From Gigaspora rosea (lineage: Eukaryota > Glomeromycota > Glomeromycetes > Diversisporales > Gigasporaceae): a stretch of 64,000 nt of DNA. Positions 42,699 to 54,606 of this stretch are shown one piece after another. How positions within the stretch are numbered: position 1 is the first letter of the stretch; each line of letters begins with the position of its first letter. The DNA lies in assembly GCA_003550325.1 (NCBI GenBank), contig QKWP01001083.1, positions 7,394-71,393 of the forward strand, given 5' to 3'. Both the position numbers and the translations under genes were made by a program. The notes beneath the pieces were generated by a model. That model was given only the letters and a program-made list of their open reading frames with translations. It was not told the origin of the DNA and made no database searches.

Positions 42699-45105
42699 TT
42701 GGCGAAACACACAAAAACTACCACAGACGGAAAATTTGCACCTTACGGGGTTGCAGCGCTTGGAACAGATATACCAAAGAATAAGAAGAGGAAAACAGCT
42801 AGCTTGCCGGCAAACTCTCTCCTGTCAAGTACATCAAACATGGAAAAACCTTCTCCTACGCAGCACGCTCAAGAACCCAATGAAAAAACTTCCCAAAAAT
42901 TAGCAAAAAGTGGCGATTCTAGTTTACCCCCAGAAAAAAGATCTACATTGACATTACCACAACAACAAACCAACCGTGACCAAGATGTTCCCACGCATCC
43001 AACAACGACATCACAACAACAAACCGGTACTGACCCGATTTCTCCCACGCCTATGATTTTGGAAAATCAAAATTCCCATGGACCCCAAGCCGCATGTACA
43101 AATATACTCCAGAACCCGGACCAAAATAATCAGGGCTCCCTGGACCCTGTCCAGACCCTTTCCACACCGGTTAATATGGAAACTGATTCGGAAACTACCC
43201 CGACCCCAACATCCCACCCCTCCTCGGCAACAGTAATACCCCCGGACCCATCCCCAAACCAAGAGCTGATGAATGACAACACAGGAAAAATAGAAGAAGA
43301 TATTGAGATGGACACCGAATCTGTAGACACTATCCAAAAACAACCAATAACCCATAAGCTGAGTTATAGCCAAGTCCTCAGAGGTAACAAAGATCACATC
43401 TGGCAACCCAACTCAGTCGCTCAACAACGCAGATTAGATCAAGAAAAAAGATGGGCAGATCATATAAAAGATAAAATGCCAGATATTAGAGAAACCCAAT
43501 TGAAGATCTTTGATGAGGAATTATGGAGCAGGAAAAAAATACTAGAATCACTAACTTCTCTTGATGGGCTACGCATGTTCGTAAAGCATAAATTAGCTAG
43601 TCTCCCAACTTCACTGCACATACCACCAGCTATAGCGGCAAAATTCAGATATCGGGACACCGCCTTCTTTAGAAGCTTTACAAGGGTACTAACAAGTAGA
43701 CCACAACACCAGATAGAATTTAATAACCTATTCATTTTAGCACTAGAAGCATATAAAAAGCAATACAGCGTATTAGCAACGAATAAACGAAATAGAAACC
43801 AACTATTCAACCTACTTAGAGCGAAGCTAGCCCTAGACTACTTAACGAATTTAGACTTTCATGCGCTAGACGCTTGGGAAATCACAAGATACCTACTATA
43901 TCTGTCAAATTTTGCAAAAACTACACTGAATATGCAATTCGACGAAATTAGAAAATTAATATCTGAGGAAATTGTGGAATCGCGGCTGGAGTTACCCCAA
44001 CACTATACAGAAATACACCCAGACCTAATTAATGCCATCCCTTTTGACCTGCCAATAGAAAATAGACAGACTCTAGTGTCAAAAGTAAAGGCTCTAAGGC
44101 TCATCTTCAAATTCGCCTCTCTTCCCGAAAATTACATCTTGGATCAACGCCAACCATTACCAACTGACTACAGGCAGTTGAATGAAACCGTGCAAAAACT
44201 CTTTCCAATCTTTGACAGAGAAGAACTAAAGGACATACCGACATATAGAACCACGTCACAAAAATACTACATATTCAACAGAATCCCAGATACTTATTTT
44301 GATTTACCTCCATCCAAACTACCATTACCTCTGACCCCCAGGACTTGACTCCCAGACTGAGGGAGAAATTTCTCTTTCTACCTAAAAGTGAAGAAGATTT
44401 CAAAGAACATATCCGGCTGTTAAAAGTTGATTATAAGTTCAAACGATCCCCAAATGATTACCTCTTACCTCAAAAACGACTACCAAGTAATCCTGCAGAC
44501 CTAAGATGGAAAGACTTCTTCTTCCCAATGACGACGACTGAAGCTATAAATAAATTCTTAAAACTAATTCCAAAATACTACAATATCCCAACTCCTCTTC
44601 CTTCGGCATACGCAAATTTTAACTATACTGGCTTACCGACCTTGCCTCTGCTAGCAACCGAAGTCGAGTTAGTAAATCTAATGGTTCCAATAACTACAAG
44701 AAAACAACTGTCTATTGTGTTGCAAGAATTACGACCATGCTATTATTTCCATAAGATACCTGAGTCCTGGATCGACATGAAGGTGACAGAACGAACGGAG
44801 GATCATTCACCCATATATCCTCGAACCTAGACGATCTTCAGATCCACCTAAAAAAAAATAATGTGACAGATATAAAGTTGCCAATTAGAAAACATGAAAA
44901 TATCGATGTTACAATTGAAAAACTGAGAGAACACTTCCTTTTTAATAACATACCATCCTTCTTCTTTGACCAATTGGAAGATCTGCTCCAGCCCAAATTC
45001 GACTTATTTCTAAAACCAAAGAGAAATCCAAAAGGAAAAACAAAAGACAAAGAGGCCCGGAGACCGGACGCCGACGCCCCTAACGACCCTATCATTAATG
45101 AGTAA
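42699..45105 (+). pseudogene. LINE ORF1, two frameshifts
   Basis: The frame runs 42699-44348, shifts to 44345-44830, then to about 44820-45105, about 800 residues in all. The N-terminus is Pro/Gln/Thr/Ser-rich and looks disordered. The middle is helical and basic (LDQEKRWADHIKDKMPDIRE). The C-terminal thirds contain repeated short modules with YFxLP/YYFHKIPES and FLFNNIPSFFF, suggesting a duplicated fold. No CCHC knuckle or RRM was recognised. The 42699 codon is TTG followed by GCG AAA CAC; the first ATG in frame is 42840, so either the original ATG mutated or translation starts 47 codons later. ORF1 of this LINE type is presumed to bind element RNA; that is family knowledge, not visible here. 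The end overlaps ORF2 by 8 bp. Confidence 0.75.
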
Positions 45106-48100
45106 ATCAAATGCCGAACTAGGCCCATCCTCGATAGGCAATAAAAAACAAACCCCTGTCTGTAAACCGGAGCACACTAGTAACAAAACTGATAACACAG
45201 ATTTCGCTGAACCAAATGAATTTACTAATAAAAATGAACACACTTTCTCCTCTGAGGAAGGAATTAATATCACAACCCATAACATTAGAGGGCTCTCTAG
45301 AGCAGAGAAATTGCAAGAATGGATCGAATTCTGCACGAAAGCAAACATACATATCATTGCCTTATCTGAAACAAAACTTACACCCAATCGGGTTAAAGGA
45401 CTTACTAATCCGTTGTACAGAATATATACCTCCAACTTCGAACCATATAAAGACAATCAACGGGAATCTAGCTTGGGCGCCGCTCTCATGATTTGCAACA
45501 GCTTATAGCCCTATATTCACAATATCAAAACGGTCCCTGGAATGTTAATTATGGTTGACCTTTTCTTGCCAGACAACAATAAAACTAGAATCATATCCAT
45601 ATACCTCCCCTCCAACCATCCATCTTTAAACGAAAAAGCACAAAATGAAGCAGATAGATGGATACGAGAAGCCAAAATCAGAGACTGGAAATTGTTCCTG
45701 ATGGGTGACTTCAACTCTAACCAACACAGGAGCAAACTACCACTCATCTTCAAAAACTTGAACGTTCTAGGAGCAATAAGCCTACTAGACTTTCACAGCA
45801 TTACTTTGCATACATGGACTGGACCCTCCTCTCAAAGCCAAATCGATGATATCTGGGTACTGCAAAATATGATTTTAGAAATTGAAAAACCATTATTGAC
45901 AGAAGCAGCATATATTACGGGCAGTGATCATTGTATAATATCAACGACATAGCACACACACGCTCTGAATAAGGAAACTCATAAAAACAAAAGAAATAAA
46001 AAAAGAAAACGGAAAGTACACCAATACAACAAAATGTCCACAGATGATTGGAACGAATTCTCAAATGAACTAGGAAAAAACTTTGCGAAAAAAAATCTAA
46101 ATGACCAAATTACAAATAAGAGCGAACTAGATAGAGCCTGGAATTTCTGGGCAATAGAGGTCAAGACAATGATTAATAGGAAAATTCCGTTCTACTTCAC
46201 CAGTCAAAAAACCTATTATGCCTTGTCCTTAAAGGCAACGAAACTGCATGCTGCTCTGAAAAACATGAACAAAGCCTTAAGCCTACTAACCAAAGAAAAC
46301 CCAGAGACTCTAGAAAAGATAAACAAGCTTCTCGAAAAATCATCAAAGTTAACAGACTTGGAGATCGAGCCAATCAACATCGAAGACTTCTCAATTAGCA
46401 GGGACACAATAATCTCGACCCTAAAAGGTCATAAGAACACTATATGGACCAGCCGGAACTATGAAAAACAACAAGAAGTAATTGACAAAATCAACTTCTA
46501 TATCAACTGAAGATATGAAGACTTTAGAGGTCACACCTGTAGAATGCTAGATAGCATTCTCCAGAGGAAGGCAGAACCCGTTCGAACTGACAAAGTTATT
46601 CTTCCAAACAAGATCCTACTGGAAAAAAACGAAATCCTACAACATATAAGATCATACTCAAAAACCTGGACAAAGCTTAACCCGACTGATACAAACCTTG
46701 AAAATGAATGGGAAAATGAATACCTCCCTCTAAAAAATGTCCTGTCTTCGATTTATTCTGGTTCAACACAGGAAATAACCATACAAGAACTAAAAGAAAC
46801 AATAGAAAACTCTCCAAAAAATAAAGCACCAGGCCCTCTGGCGATTCCTAATAAGGTGATAAAACACCTTCCGGAAAATGCCCTGCAATTTTTATTAAAA
46901 ATACTCAATGGATGTTTGCAAATTGAGATGATCCCCGATCAATGGTTAAAATCTAATATATGGCTAATCCCAAAGAGAGATCGTTATAATTATGACCTAA
47001 ATTACACGAGACCAATAACGTTAATTGACTACACTAGAAAAATATTGACAAAAATAATTAATAACAGATTGATGACCCCGATAATGCGTTACGAAATACT
47101 GTCCCCTCTGAACTTCGCGGCCTTCTCAGGACAATCAACCTCTCAACCACTATCCAATCTCACTCACATTCTAGAAGATACCCGAACCGAGGATAAAGAA
47201 ATTTGGGCACTTGCCCAGGATATGTCGAAAGCATTTGATACTGTACACGTTTCTACCTTAGGAAAAGCACTTAAAAGAATAAAGATACCGGAAAAGATAA
47301 TAAATCTTCTCATACACCTGCTAACCAACAGAAAAAACAGAGTAATCACAGACCTAGGTCTAACAATGCTATACGAGGTAGAAGATGGAATTGACCAAGG
47401 AAAGATGTTCTCCCCTCTCCTCTGGAAAATCTACTACGACCTTCTGATTTCACGAATCCAGCGCTCTTTTCAAGGCTACACAGGAAGCATACCTACCAAC
47501 CCACCACGTCAAATATGTATGCCAGTAATGGCTTACATGGATAACTCGCTCTGGCTAGTGCATGACAAAACTACCTTAACCAACATAATCTCGTTAGCAA
47601 CCTCATTTTATAAATACAACAACATAAAAGTAAACCCATCTAAGTCATACCTCCTTACAAATACCAAAAAAGAAAAAACTCCCACAATTGAATTTGACAA
47701 CTCAACAATCTATGCTTCAAAAAACGATACACCAATAAAATACCTTGGAGCCTGGTTCACAGCGGGTAATTCACTACATCCGGTTCAGATGTTAATACTT
47801 GCAGAAATGCAGTCAAACCTAAAAAAACTCCAACTAGCAAAGATAACGGAAAAGCAGGCAATATACATCATCAATAGGGTCATATTCCCTCGACTGCAGT
47901 ATCGCTTGCACTCTGCATATCTAAAACCCTCGCAAATTAAGAAAATTAACAGAATATGTATTAGCATAGTCAAACAAAAAGGAGGACTTGCAAGAGGAAT
48001 CCCGAACTCTTTTCTACACAATCCTGAGATCTATGGTTTGGACAACCTACTACAAGTCCATAATAATGCACTTACTTCACTTCTGACAAAAAACCTAAAC

Positions 48101-49982
48101 CACAAAGACTTCGACAAATCCTTTTTGAAAATGAGAATACAACAATTACAAGAAGCTGCGAACAATGAAAAATCCATACTAAGCCACATACCATTATTTC
48201 CACACAGACAAAACCTTACACATACTGCACAATCGATTATCGCCGGCCTATCCTTGGGGTTCACCTGGGACAAACCACTCAATCAATGGCCCATACTTAC
48301 TAATCGATTAAAGGGTACCTCGATCGACCAAGTTATAATGGACCACCCCAAAAGACACTTCCTAAAAGAAAAAATGAACCGACATGGTATCTACTGTGTC
48401 GAACAACTACTAGATCTAAAGAACCAAAACTTTCTATCTTGGACGGAAATCCACTACAATATACAGAGAATTCCCAGAGGCCGCTCCCCAAATTGGTTAT
48501 ATACAATGCAAGAGATAATGAGCGGAAATGCAAACCCCACAACTACACTAATTACTCCGAACCCCTTTACCTTAACACCTTGGATCTACAAAAAGAGAAA
48601 GAACTGGATAATAACAAAGGACAAAGAAATCGCAAAAATAACTAGTTACTCTCAGCAATACCCTAAAGCAAAACACTATAGAATAACCACAAACAACGAA
48701 CTTGAGCCTTGCTCAGGTTGTGCCTTGAAAGATAAATTATTAACAGAAGAATATTGCTACTTTCTCCTAAAAGATAGAGCATATAGTCTTCAAGTAGATA
48801 GTAGGCGAATAGTCCACGGAAAAATATTAGATATATACGCCGCATTAAACAACAGATTTCAACCACAGAAGGAACTGAACTTGGAAATTTCAATTCCCCT
48901 GCCAAGACCATTGTCAGCCTTTGTCAACCCTCCGGTGGAAGTTTGGGAAGCACTAATAAAAAATAATTTCAAAAAACGGAATCACACAATACATTTATCA
49001 ACAATAAAAGAAAATCATGTGATCGGATCCATAACATACCCCTCCTACTTCGCAGCAGCAAAATTGTCAACAAAGGAAGAAATACTTGGCAGTACCAATA
49101 AGATGTGGCCATCACGCCTACACTCTTCTCTATCAATGATAACATTTCTACTTTCAACTGTGTCAAACAACACCGATATACAAATCATTACAAACCACAA
49201 ACAAACAATCGAGACGCTTCAAAGAACAATCGAATTAGAACATTACAAACTTGATCAACTAAACAAAGAAAACTATCCTAGTCTCCTCAAAATACTTAGA
49301 GGAATTATGGGGGACCGAAAAATCATTTTAAAATTTGACCCAGAGCTCAAAATACAAAAACCATCAATTGTACATAACTTGGACATTAATCCTAAACATT
49401 TTACCTATAACGCCTTCACCATGGAACTATTAAGCACTCTGTGTATTCTACAGATAAAATCCATTTTGAAACATACTAGCAGGATTACCAACTTACTACA
49501 ATGGTACAACCAACAACGAATTCACCTATGGGAATCATACATGGGAAATATATAGTGGGACCATGTCCTAAAATATATCTCCTATGCTGATAAGCCAGCT
49601 GCCTTGTATACGCATCCATCTCTATCACAAATAAAGAACTTTAAAGTAAAAATGATCACAGAGGAACTACCAACCCACTTACTTCTACACTATCGCAATC
49701 CAACCAAAAACCCAAATTATTTGTGCCCACGCTGCTATGTGGAACCGGAGGACATCGTACACATATTTTCCTGCGTATCTAATCACCTAATATGGCAGAG
49801 GGAACTATGTCAAACCTTACAGAGAGTGGCGACTGAAACAGAATCACCACTAGAAGACCCCGATAGATTCATAAGATCCTTCACATTCTTACATATACAG
49901 AAAAAAATGCCTTTTGGTTTAATCACCAACTCCACCCTTTTCCCTACTAGCTCGAAATACAAGCAAAATAAATACACCCCCC
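45098..49982 (+). pseudogene. LINE ORF2: endonuclease, reverse transcriptase, RNase H-like, zinc knuckle
   Basis: One continuous frame from ATG 45098 into the gap, about 1,630 codons, broken only by four in-frame stops (TAG 45506, TAG 45950, TGA 46508, TAG 49553) and no frameshift. The APE-like endonuclease shows ITTHNIRGLS, IIALSETKL, LMGDFNSNQ and ITGSDHCIIST. The RT from about 46800 shows NKAPGP, RPITLIDYTRKILTKIINNR, motif A QDMSKAFDTV, motif B GIDQGKMFSPLLW, and motif C at 47534-47545. Motif C reads YMDN rather than the usual (Y/F)xDD, so the second catalytic Asp is Asn. The RNase H-like region (about 49080-49215) retains IITNHKQTIETL, where families usually have TDS/TDN. After the last stop, CPRCYVEPEDIVHIFSCVSNH is a zinc knuckle. 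The copy cannot be autonomous. Confidence 0.88.
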
Positions 49983-50275
49983 NNNNNNNNNNNNNNNNNN
50001 NNNNNNNNNNNNNNNNNNNNNNNNNNNNNNNNNNNNNNNNNNNNNNNNNNNNNNNNNNNNNNNNNNNNNNNNNNNNNNNNNNNNNNNNNNNNNNNNNNNN
50101 NNNNNNNNNNNNNNNNNNNNNNNNNNNNNNNNNNNNNNNNNNNNNNNNNNNNNNNNNNNNNNNNNNNNNNNNNNNNNNNNNNNNNNNNNNNNNNNNNNNN
50201 NNNNNNNNNNNNNNNNNNNNNNNNNNNNNNNNNNNNNNNNNNNNNNNNNNNNNNNNNNNNNNNNNNNNNNNNNNN
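49983..50275. other. Assembly gap (293 N)
   Basis: A run of N covering the end of ORF2 and the LINE 3' UTR. It ends at the poly(A). Confidence 1.
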
Positions 50276-50312
50276 AAAAAAAAAAAAAAAAAAAAAAAAT
50301 CAAAACAATAAA

Positions 50313-50520
50313 TTAATTTGTTAATTTAGGGTTAGAATTAGGTTTGGGTTGGGTTAGAGTTAGATAGAGTGCTTTAATAAAAAAAAATTATAATCCAAAA
50401 TTTTGTAAGAAATTTTTTTTGTTAGAGTACAAGAGATGGTTTCATAAGCAAAATTTCGCATTATAGCTGATTTTTGAACAAAATTATAACCAGCTTCGAT
50501 TTCATGTTACACCTGATCCT
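50313..50520 (-). repeat. CCAAT-GATCAGGTGTAAC module, copy E (inverted)
   Basis: On the minus strand: GATCAGGTGTAACATGAAAT, TTTTGCTTATGAAACCATC, CTCTAACAAAAAAAATTTCT then TACAAAATTTTGG, CTAACTCTAACCCAACCC. The LINE 3' target duplication abuts its far end. Confidence 0.7.
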
Positions 50521-51492
50521 GACGACCGGAACTTGATTTCAAAAATATCAGTCAATTTACCAAAATCCTAAAGAATTCACTAACTTTAACCACCCTTTAT
50601 ATCACCAGAGGGGCAAGTTAGCAACACTCAAATCCTAAAATTTAAATAATTTTGTCAGATAATTATTGAAACATATATACGGGTATTTTTATTTACAATA
50701 TTTTAAATCGTTTAAAAAGTTACTTGCAAAATCTTACACCAAACTTTATTAGATTACTAAAAAAAATACTGTAAATCATAGTTCAAAAATAAAATCACGG
50801 CCTTTTCCATTAAATAAAGATTGGAAAGCGCTTTGATACAAAGTTTGCTTACGTATAATATTTTAGATGTATTGATTATCATTTGATTATAATATAAGAA
50901 ATTATTCCTGTATTTGATACAGTAACTGGATAGCCACTTAGAGGCTTAATGCATGGGACCTAAGGTTCAAGCCAAGACAAAGTATTTTTGCTAGATTGAA
51001 CTTGTTGCTCTACAAAATTGTACTAAAATCACACATCCTAAAAACATTTCACTAGTTAATCAAATTTGCAAAAAATGGCAAAGATCAAAAAATCGATCGT
51101 AACTTAAAATATTCAAATCATAAAATTTTTTTAGAGAAATTTTTTAGGCTGACTATCCAAACGTTGTGATACTATCAAAATTATACACGAAGACACGTAG
51201 TTAGTTAATAACGAGAAAGATAACACGTGAAAAAATTTATTAGGAAGTGATCTTGAACAAATTAATTAATGCCGGCCCAGCCGATCCAAGCTTTTGAGGA
51301 TCATTACTTTTTTAGTACACACTCCCGATTTTTTTAATACTTACCGGTTTTCTTAGCGTTAGATCAAAGCTCATTTTTTTCTTTGATCACTCGCTTCCTT
51401 TTGTACATTTCACTCTTGTAACTTTGCTCGTAAAACATAAAGATTTTTATACTAAGCACTTAGCATATTAAAAATTATTGTATCTTGAGAAT
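50521..51492. other. Upstream region of the four-exon gene
   Basis: AT-rich, with the tRNA-like remnant noted separately. No clear TATA box assignment. The last 150 bp before the ATG are pyrimidine-rich (CACTCGCTTCCTTTTG, TTTCACTCTTG), a common fungal promoter/5' UTR style. Confidence 0.4.
50935..50990 (+). ncRNA. Possible tRNA-like SINE head
   Basis: TGGATAGCCACTTAGAGGC, then GGGACCTAAGGTTCAAGCC, resembles A-box plus B-box (GGTTCAAGC). No acceptor-stem pairing or anticodon stem is convincing. Confidence 0.35.
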
Positions 51493-52098
51493 ATGTCTAG
51501 CGAAACTATCTCCGTAGAAAAAAAGAGAAAATGGGTAAATATCATTTAAATTATTGTCATTTATTATTTTAATATGCCTTAATTTGAGTTTGGCAGATAT
51601 TTTAAGTTAATGAACAGATACGTCCATTTTTTTTTTAAAAAACTGATAAATTTATGTTAAAGAAATAAAATTTAAACAATTAAGGTTAATAAGTTTTTGA
51701 TTTTTCATAAGAATGACGATCCGAACAACGATGATCAAAAGGATTCAAATAGACAACCTATTCGATTACCCTCGAAACCTTATTGGGTAGATAAAGTCGC
51801 TGACGAAGAAAGAAATGTATGCAAAATAAATCCGATATTTAAGTTTTTTTTTTTTTTTTTTATTTCAATCAATAATTATTAAATTGAACATTTTATTTTA
51901 GAATAATTGGGACAATTGGCCAGCTTCAGACCAAAAATTGGATAATTTAGACAATTCCTCTGTCATCTCTAAAAGTGATTCTGATGGTTTCGATTGGTCG
52001 CGTGTTTCAACAAACCATGATTGTAACAATGTATGTTTAAATTTATTATTGAGAATTTCACTGATATATGTCAATAACAATAAATTGTTTTTTATTTA

Positions 52099-52140
<42 letters not shown>

Positions 52141-52881
52141 AAGAAATACGCACATCTTGACGACAGTAGCAACTTAACTGATAGAATTTCAAAATTTGGC
52201 TCTAGCATGCACCGTTCATCATATCCACAAAGTTATAGGGATACAGATTTAGTATACGATCATTACAGAGAAAGTTCTCGATACTCTGATCCGTATCCCA
52301 GATCTAGTCGTTCACGTTCACTCTATTCCAGTAAAAGCGTACTCGAAAGTACACGATCAAGACATAAAACTAATTTCTCCCCGTATAACAAAACATATGC
52401 ACCACCAACTTCACCTAGACATCTTCCAGTCATCAGCACAACACCTTCCGTTTCACCACCACCTTCATCGGCAATAACTGGCATAAAACGTAATCTCGAT
52501 AACGGTTGTAAATCAGCCGCCAATACTTTAACAAAATTCATACAAGCGATTGGATCATTACTTATAGAAGCTACTAAAAATTTTCTTGGCGCTCCTATAG
52601 TAATTCAATATTTTGCTGACGGCACGGATCCAATTTTTTATCAGGGTGCCACTTCTTTTGATGCAAAGAGAATTGGATATTCTCAGAGTGGGTTTTATAT
52701 GTTACGTGAGTTTCATGAAGAAGTCGAAGAATACCTTAAAAAAGAGTTTCCTACCTCTCATATTGAAAGCAATGGCAATGATAAGAAGTGGTCCGTTTCT
52801 ATCAGTAACTTTATTGATGCGAAACAAATTCGTAGGCATCTCAGTTTGAAAGAAACGAGCCTGAAAGAAACGAATAATTAG
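51493..52881 (+). CDS. Four-exon gene of unknown function, Ser/Arg/Tyr-rich linker plus C-terminal domain
   Basis: Exons 51493-51534, 51712-51816, 51902-52030 and 52144-52881 all join in phase 0 with GTAAAT, GTATGC and GTATGT donors and AAG/TAG acceptors, giving about 337 residues. The N-terminus is acidic/Asn-rich (NDDPNNDDQKDSNRQP; NNWDNWPASDQKLDNLDN). Then follows an RS/SY-rich stretch (YSDPYPRSSRSRSLYSSK) and a Pro-rich spacer. A compact C-terminal region of about 130 residues (ANTLTKFIQAIGSLLIEATK, FLREFHEEVEEYLKKEF-like helix, WSVSISNFIDAKQIRRHLSL) looks folded. No transmembrane segment or signal peptide is seen. The start is supported by the first in-frame ATG and the fit of exon 1. 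I do not recognise the family; the RS-like stretch might suggest a nuclear or RNA-associated role, but that is speculation. Confidence 0.75.
52100..52140 (+). repeat. (TA)n(ATA)n microsatellite in intron 3
   Basis: About seven TA followed by about nine AAT units, just before the acceptor of the last exon. Confidence 0.8.
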
Positions 52882-54093
52882 AGAAAAAAAGTGTATGTAT
52901 CGTCTAAAGTGTAGTGATAATGACTTCTATACATTGAATTTTAGATTAGTATTTGTGGCATATATTTTGTTAGTGTTCTGCATTCTTTACAATGCAGGCT
53001 TATGATTTGGGTTATTTGTGTTACTTAAAATCGACGCCCATGTTTAAAAATTAATACTATATGAAAATTAGAGATTAGATTCGGCGTCTGTATGCATTAT
53101 AATTTTGTCATAACACATGTTGTAAGTACTGTACGTGCGTACGTAACACCAGGGATGTTAATCAGTCCTTGAGTACTGAGTCCTGAACAGGATAGTCCCT
53201 AGGTTATTCATATGATTGACTTGATCAAAAAATGATCATTGACTAACGCTAATCAAATCAACCAAGAAATTCAAATTTTTCCCAAACAACAATTACTCTA
53301 CTTGCCTACAGTATCTAGCAATTTAGCACTGTAATATGAAAGATATACAATACAGCAATAAGTATGAAACTAAAATAACATGTCAAGCGATATGCATTAG
53401 GCTCTTCAATATTAAAACTTTATGTGACGTCTCTCAATCATCATTTTTTAATTGACTCTACATTTAAAACTTATACGCATAAATAGTTAGAATTCTATAT
53501 TCAAATTCGGGGTGAATTTTAAAAGTAATAGATTTTTCTTTATAAAACATAGTTACGTCTATTGATTTGACATTATGTCGTCTGATTAGCAGAATACACA
53601 TAAGTTATTACAAATAAAGTCAAATAAATCGTTAAATGATTCAAGCGAAACTATTTTATCATACATATTAGTATAAATAATAATGAGTAAAAATCCAAGT
53701 TGAAATTTAATTGGTGAAACTGCAGTTCTACGGACGGTCCTGTAGTCCCGTCCGGTCTAGTGTGTTAGTCGAAATTGTAAATTGTTTAAGATGTGTAGAA
53801 ATATCGACATTTGGCATGTCAAAGAATCTAAAATGATGTCTAAATTCTAAATATTTAAATTAAATTTATATATAAAAAATTTTTTGTTATTAAAATTATA
53901 GGGTGTCGCTGTGCTCATATCGCATTTCGATCTGATTGGTTAATTCTGTCGATCATCAATACAACATTAGGTATTTACACCTTACTGCCGAAACCAGGGA
54001 ACGTCACATCTTAGGTAGGAGCATTGTAACGTCACGCTAATTAGTATAATTAGTATCAAAGGAAAATTTCTAAAAATTTCTAGCATTAGAGTT
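52882..54093. other. Intergenic; one solo hAT-like end at 53150
   Basis: CAGGGATGTTAATCAGTCC at 53150 resembles the TAGGGATGTTAATGG terminus of 36565-37795 and is followed by repeated GAGTACTGAGTCCTG words. No partner end was identified. The rest shows no gene. Confidence 0.45.
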
Positions 54094-54240
54094 GAATTCT
54101 CCTCCAACAATCATTTCACCGAAAGTTCACTTAGCCGACATCACATAGGGTTAGAGTTTTATTAGTTACAAGTATATATTTTTAGTAACTTGCCACTTAG
54201 CGTAGTGTCGGCTGTCGGTGAAATAATTGTTGGTGAAATA
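54094..54240. repeat. Foldback, CCAACAATCATTTCACCGA arms
   Basis: Left CTCCTCCAACAATCATTTCA then CCG. The inverse right arm is TTTCACCAACAATTATTTCA then CCG. GCCGAC words follow inward on both sides. Confidence 0.6.
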
Positions 54241-54241
54241 A

Positions 54242-54451
54242 GAGTTTGCCAGGGCGGCCCCCAAAAATTCGCCACACCGTTTGTCAAATAATCGAAATCT
54301 CTCTTATCATCATTTAGTATCCTTCCTTTTAAGTTAATAGTTCCTATATCTGTATATAGACTAGATGACGATAAGGGAGATTTCGATTATTTGGCGGCAG
54401 TGACATCGGTCATTTAACGAACTTTGGGGTGGGAGCCGCCCTGGCAAACTC
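54242..54451. repeat. MITE with GAGTTTGCCAGGGCGGC termini
   Basis: 210 bp. Left GAGTTTGCCAGGGCGGCC, inverse right GAGTTTGCCAGGGCGGCTCC. An inner pair is AATCGAAATCTC...GAGATTTCGATT. ATAA flanks both sides and may be a 4-bp duplication. Confidence 0.75.
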
Positions 54452-54606
54452 ATAAGGCGGATTCTCTTATCGTTATATGGCAACAATAACTAATTTTTAA
54501 TTTTTGCATATATTGCAACTCAGGGTTGCGACAGTGTTGCGACGCCTATTTACCTCCAAAATTATGTTAGATAAAATGTCAATAAGGCCATGCAAAATTA
54601 ATCACC

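Larger units (their letters stand above)
42478..50299 (+). mobile_element. Full-length LINE (non-LTR retrotransposon), 13-bp TSD and poly(A)
   Basis: Flanked by TCAAAACAATAAA at 42465-42477 and 50300-50312. The 3' copy directly follows an A run of at least 24 (50276-50299). This is the signature of target-primed reverse transcription, possibly extended by flanking A's. Inside are a 5' leader of about 220-360 bp, ORF1, an ATGAGTAA overlap, and ORF2 with APE-type endonuclease, RT, RNase H-like region and a CPRC...H..C knuckle. A 293-N gap hides the 3' UTR. Confidence 0.93.

Noticed and set aside
43011..43406. Minus-strand 131-codon frame opposite LINE ORF1
   Set aside because: Shadow of the Pro/Thr-rich plus-strand frame.
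50935..50990. Genuine tRNA gene
   Set aside because: No 7-bp acceptor pairing or plausible anticodon arm; kept only as a low-confidence tRNA-like remnant.
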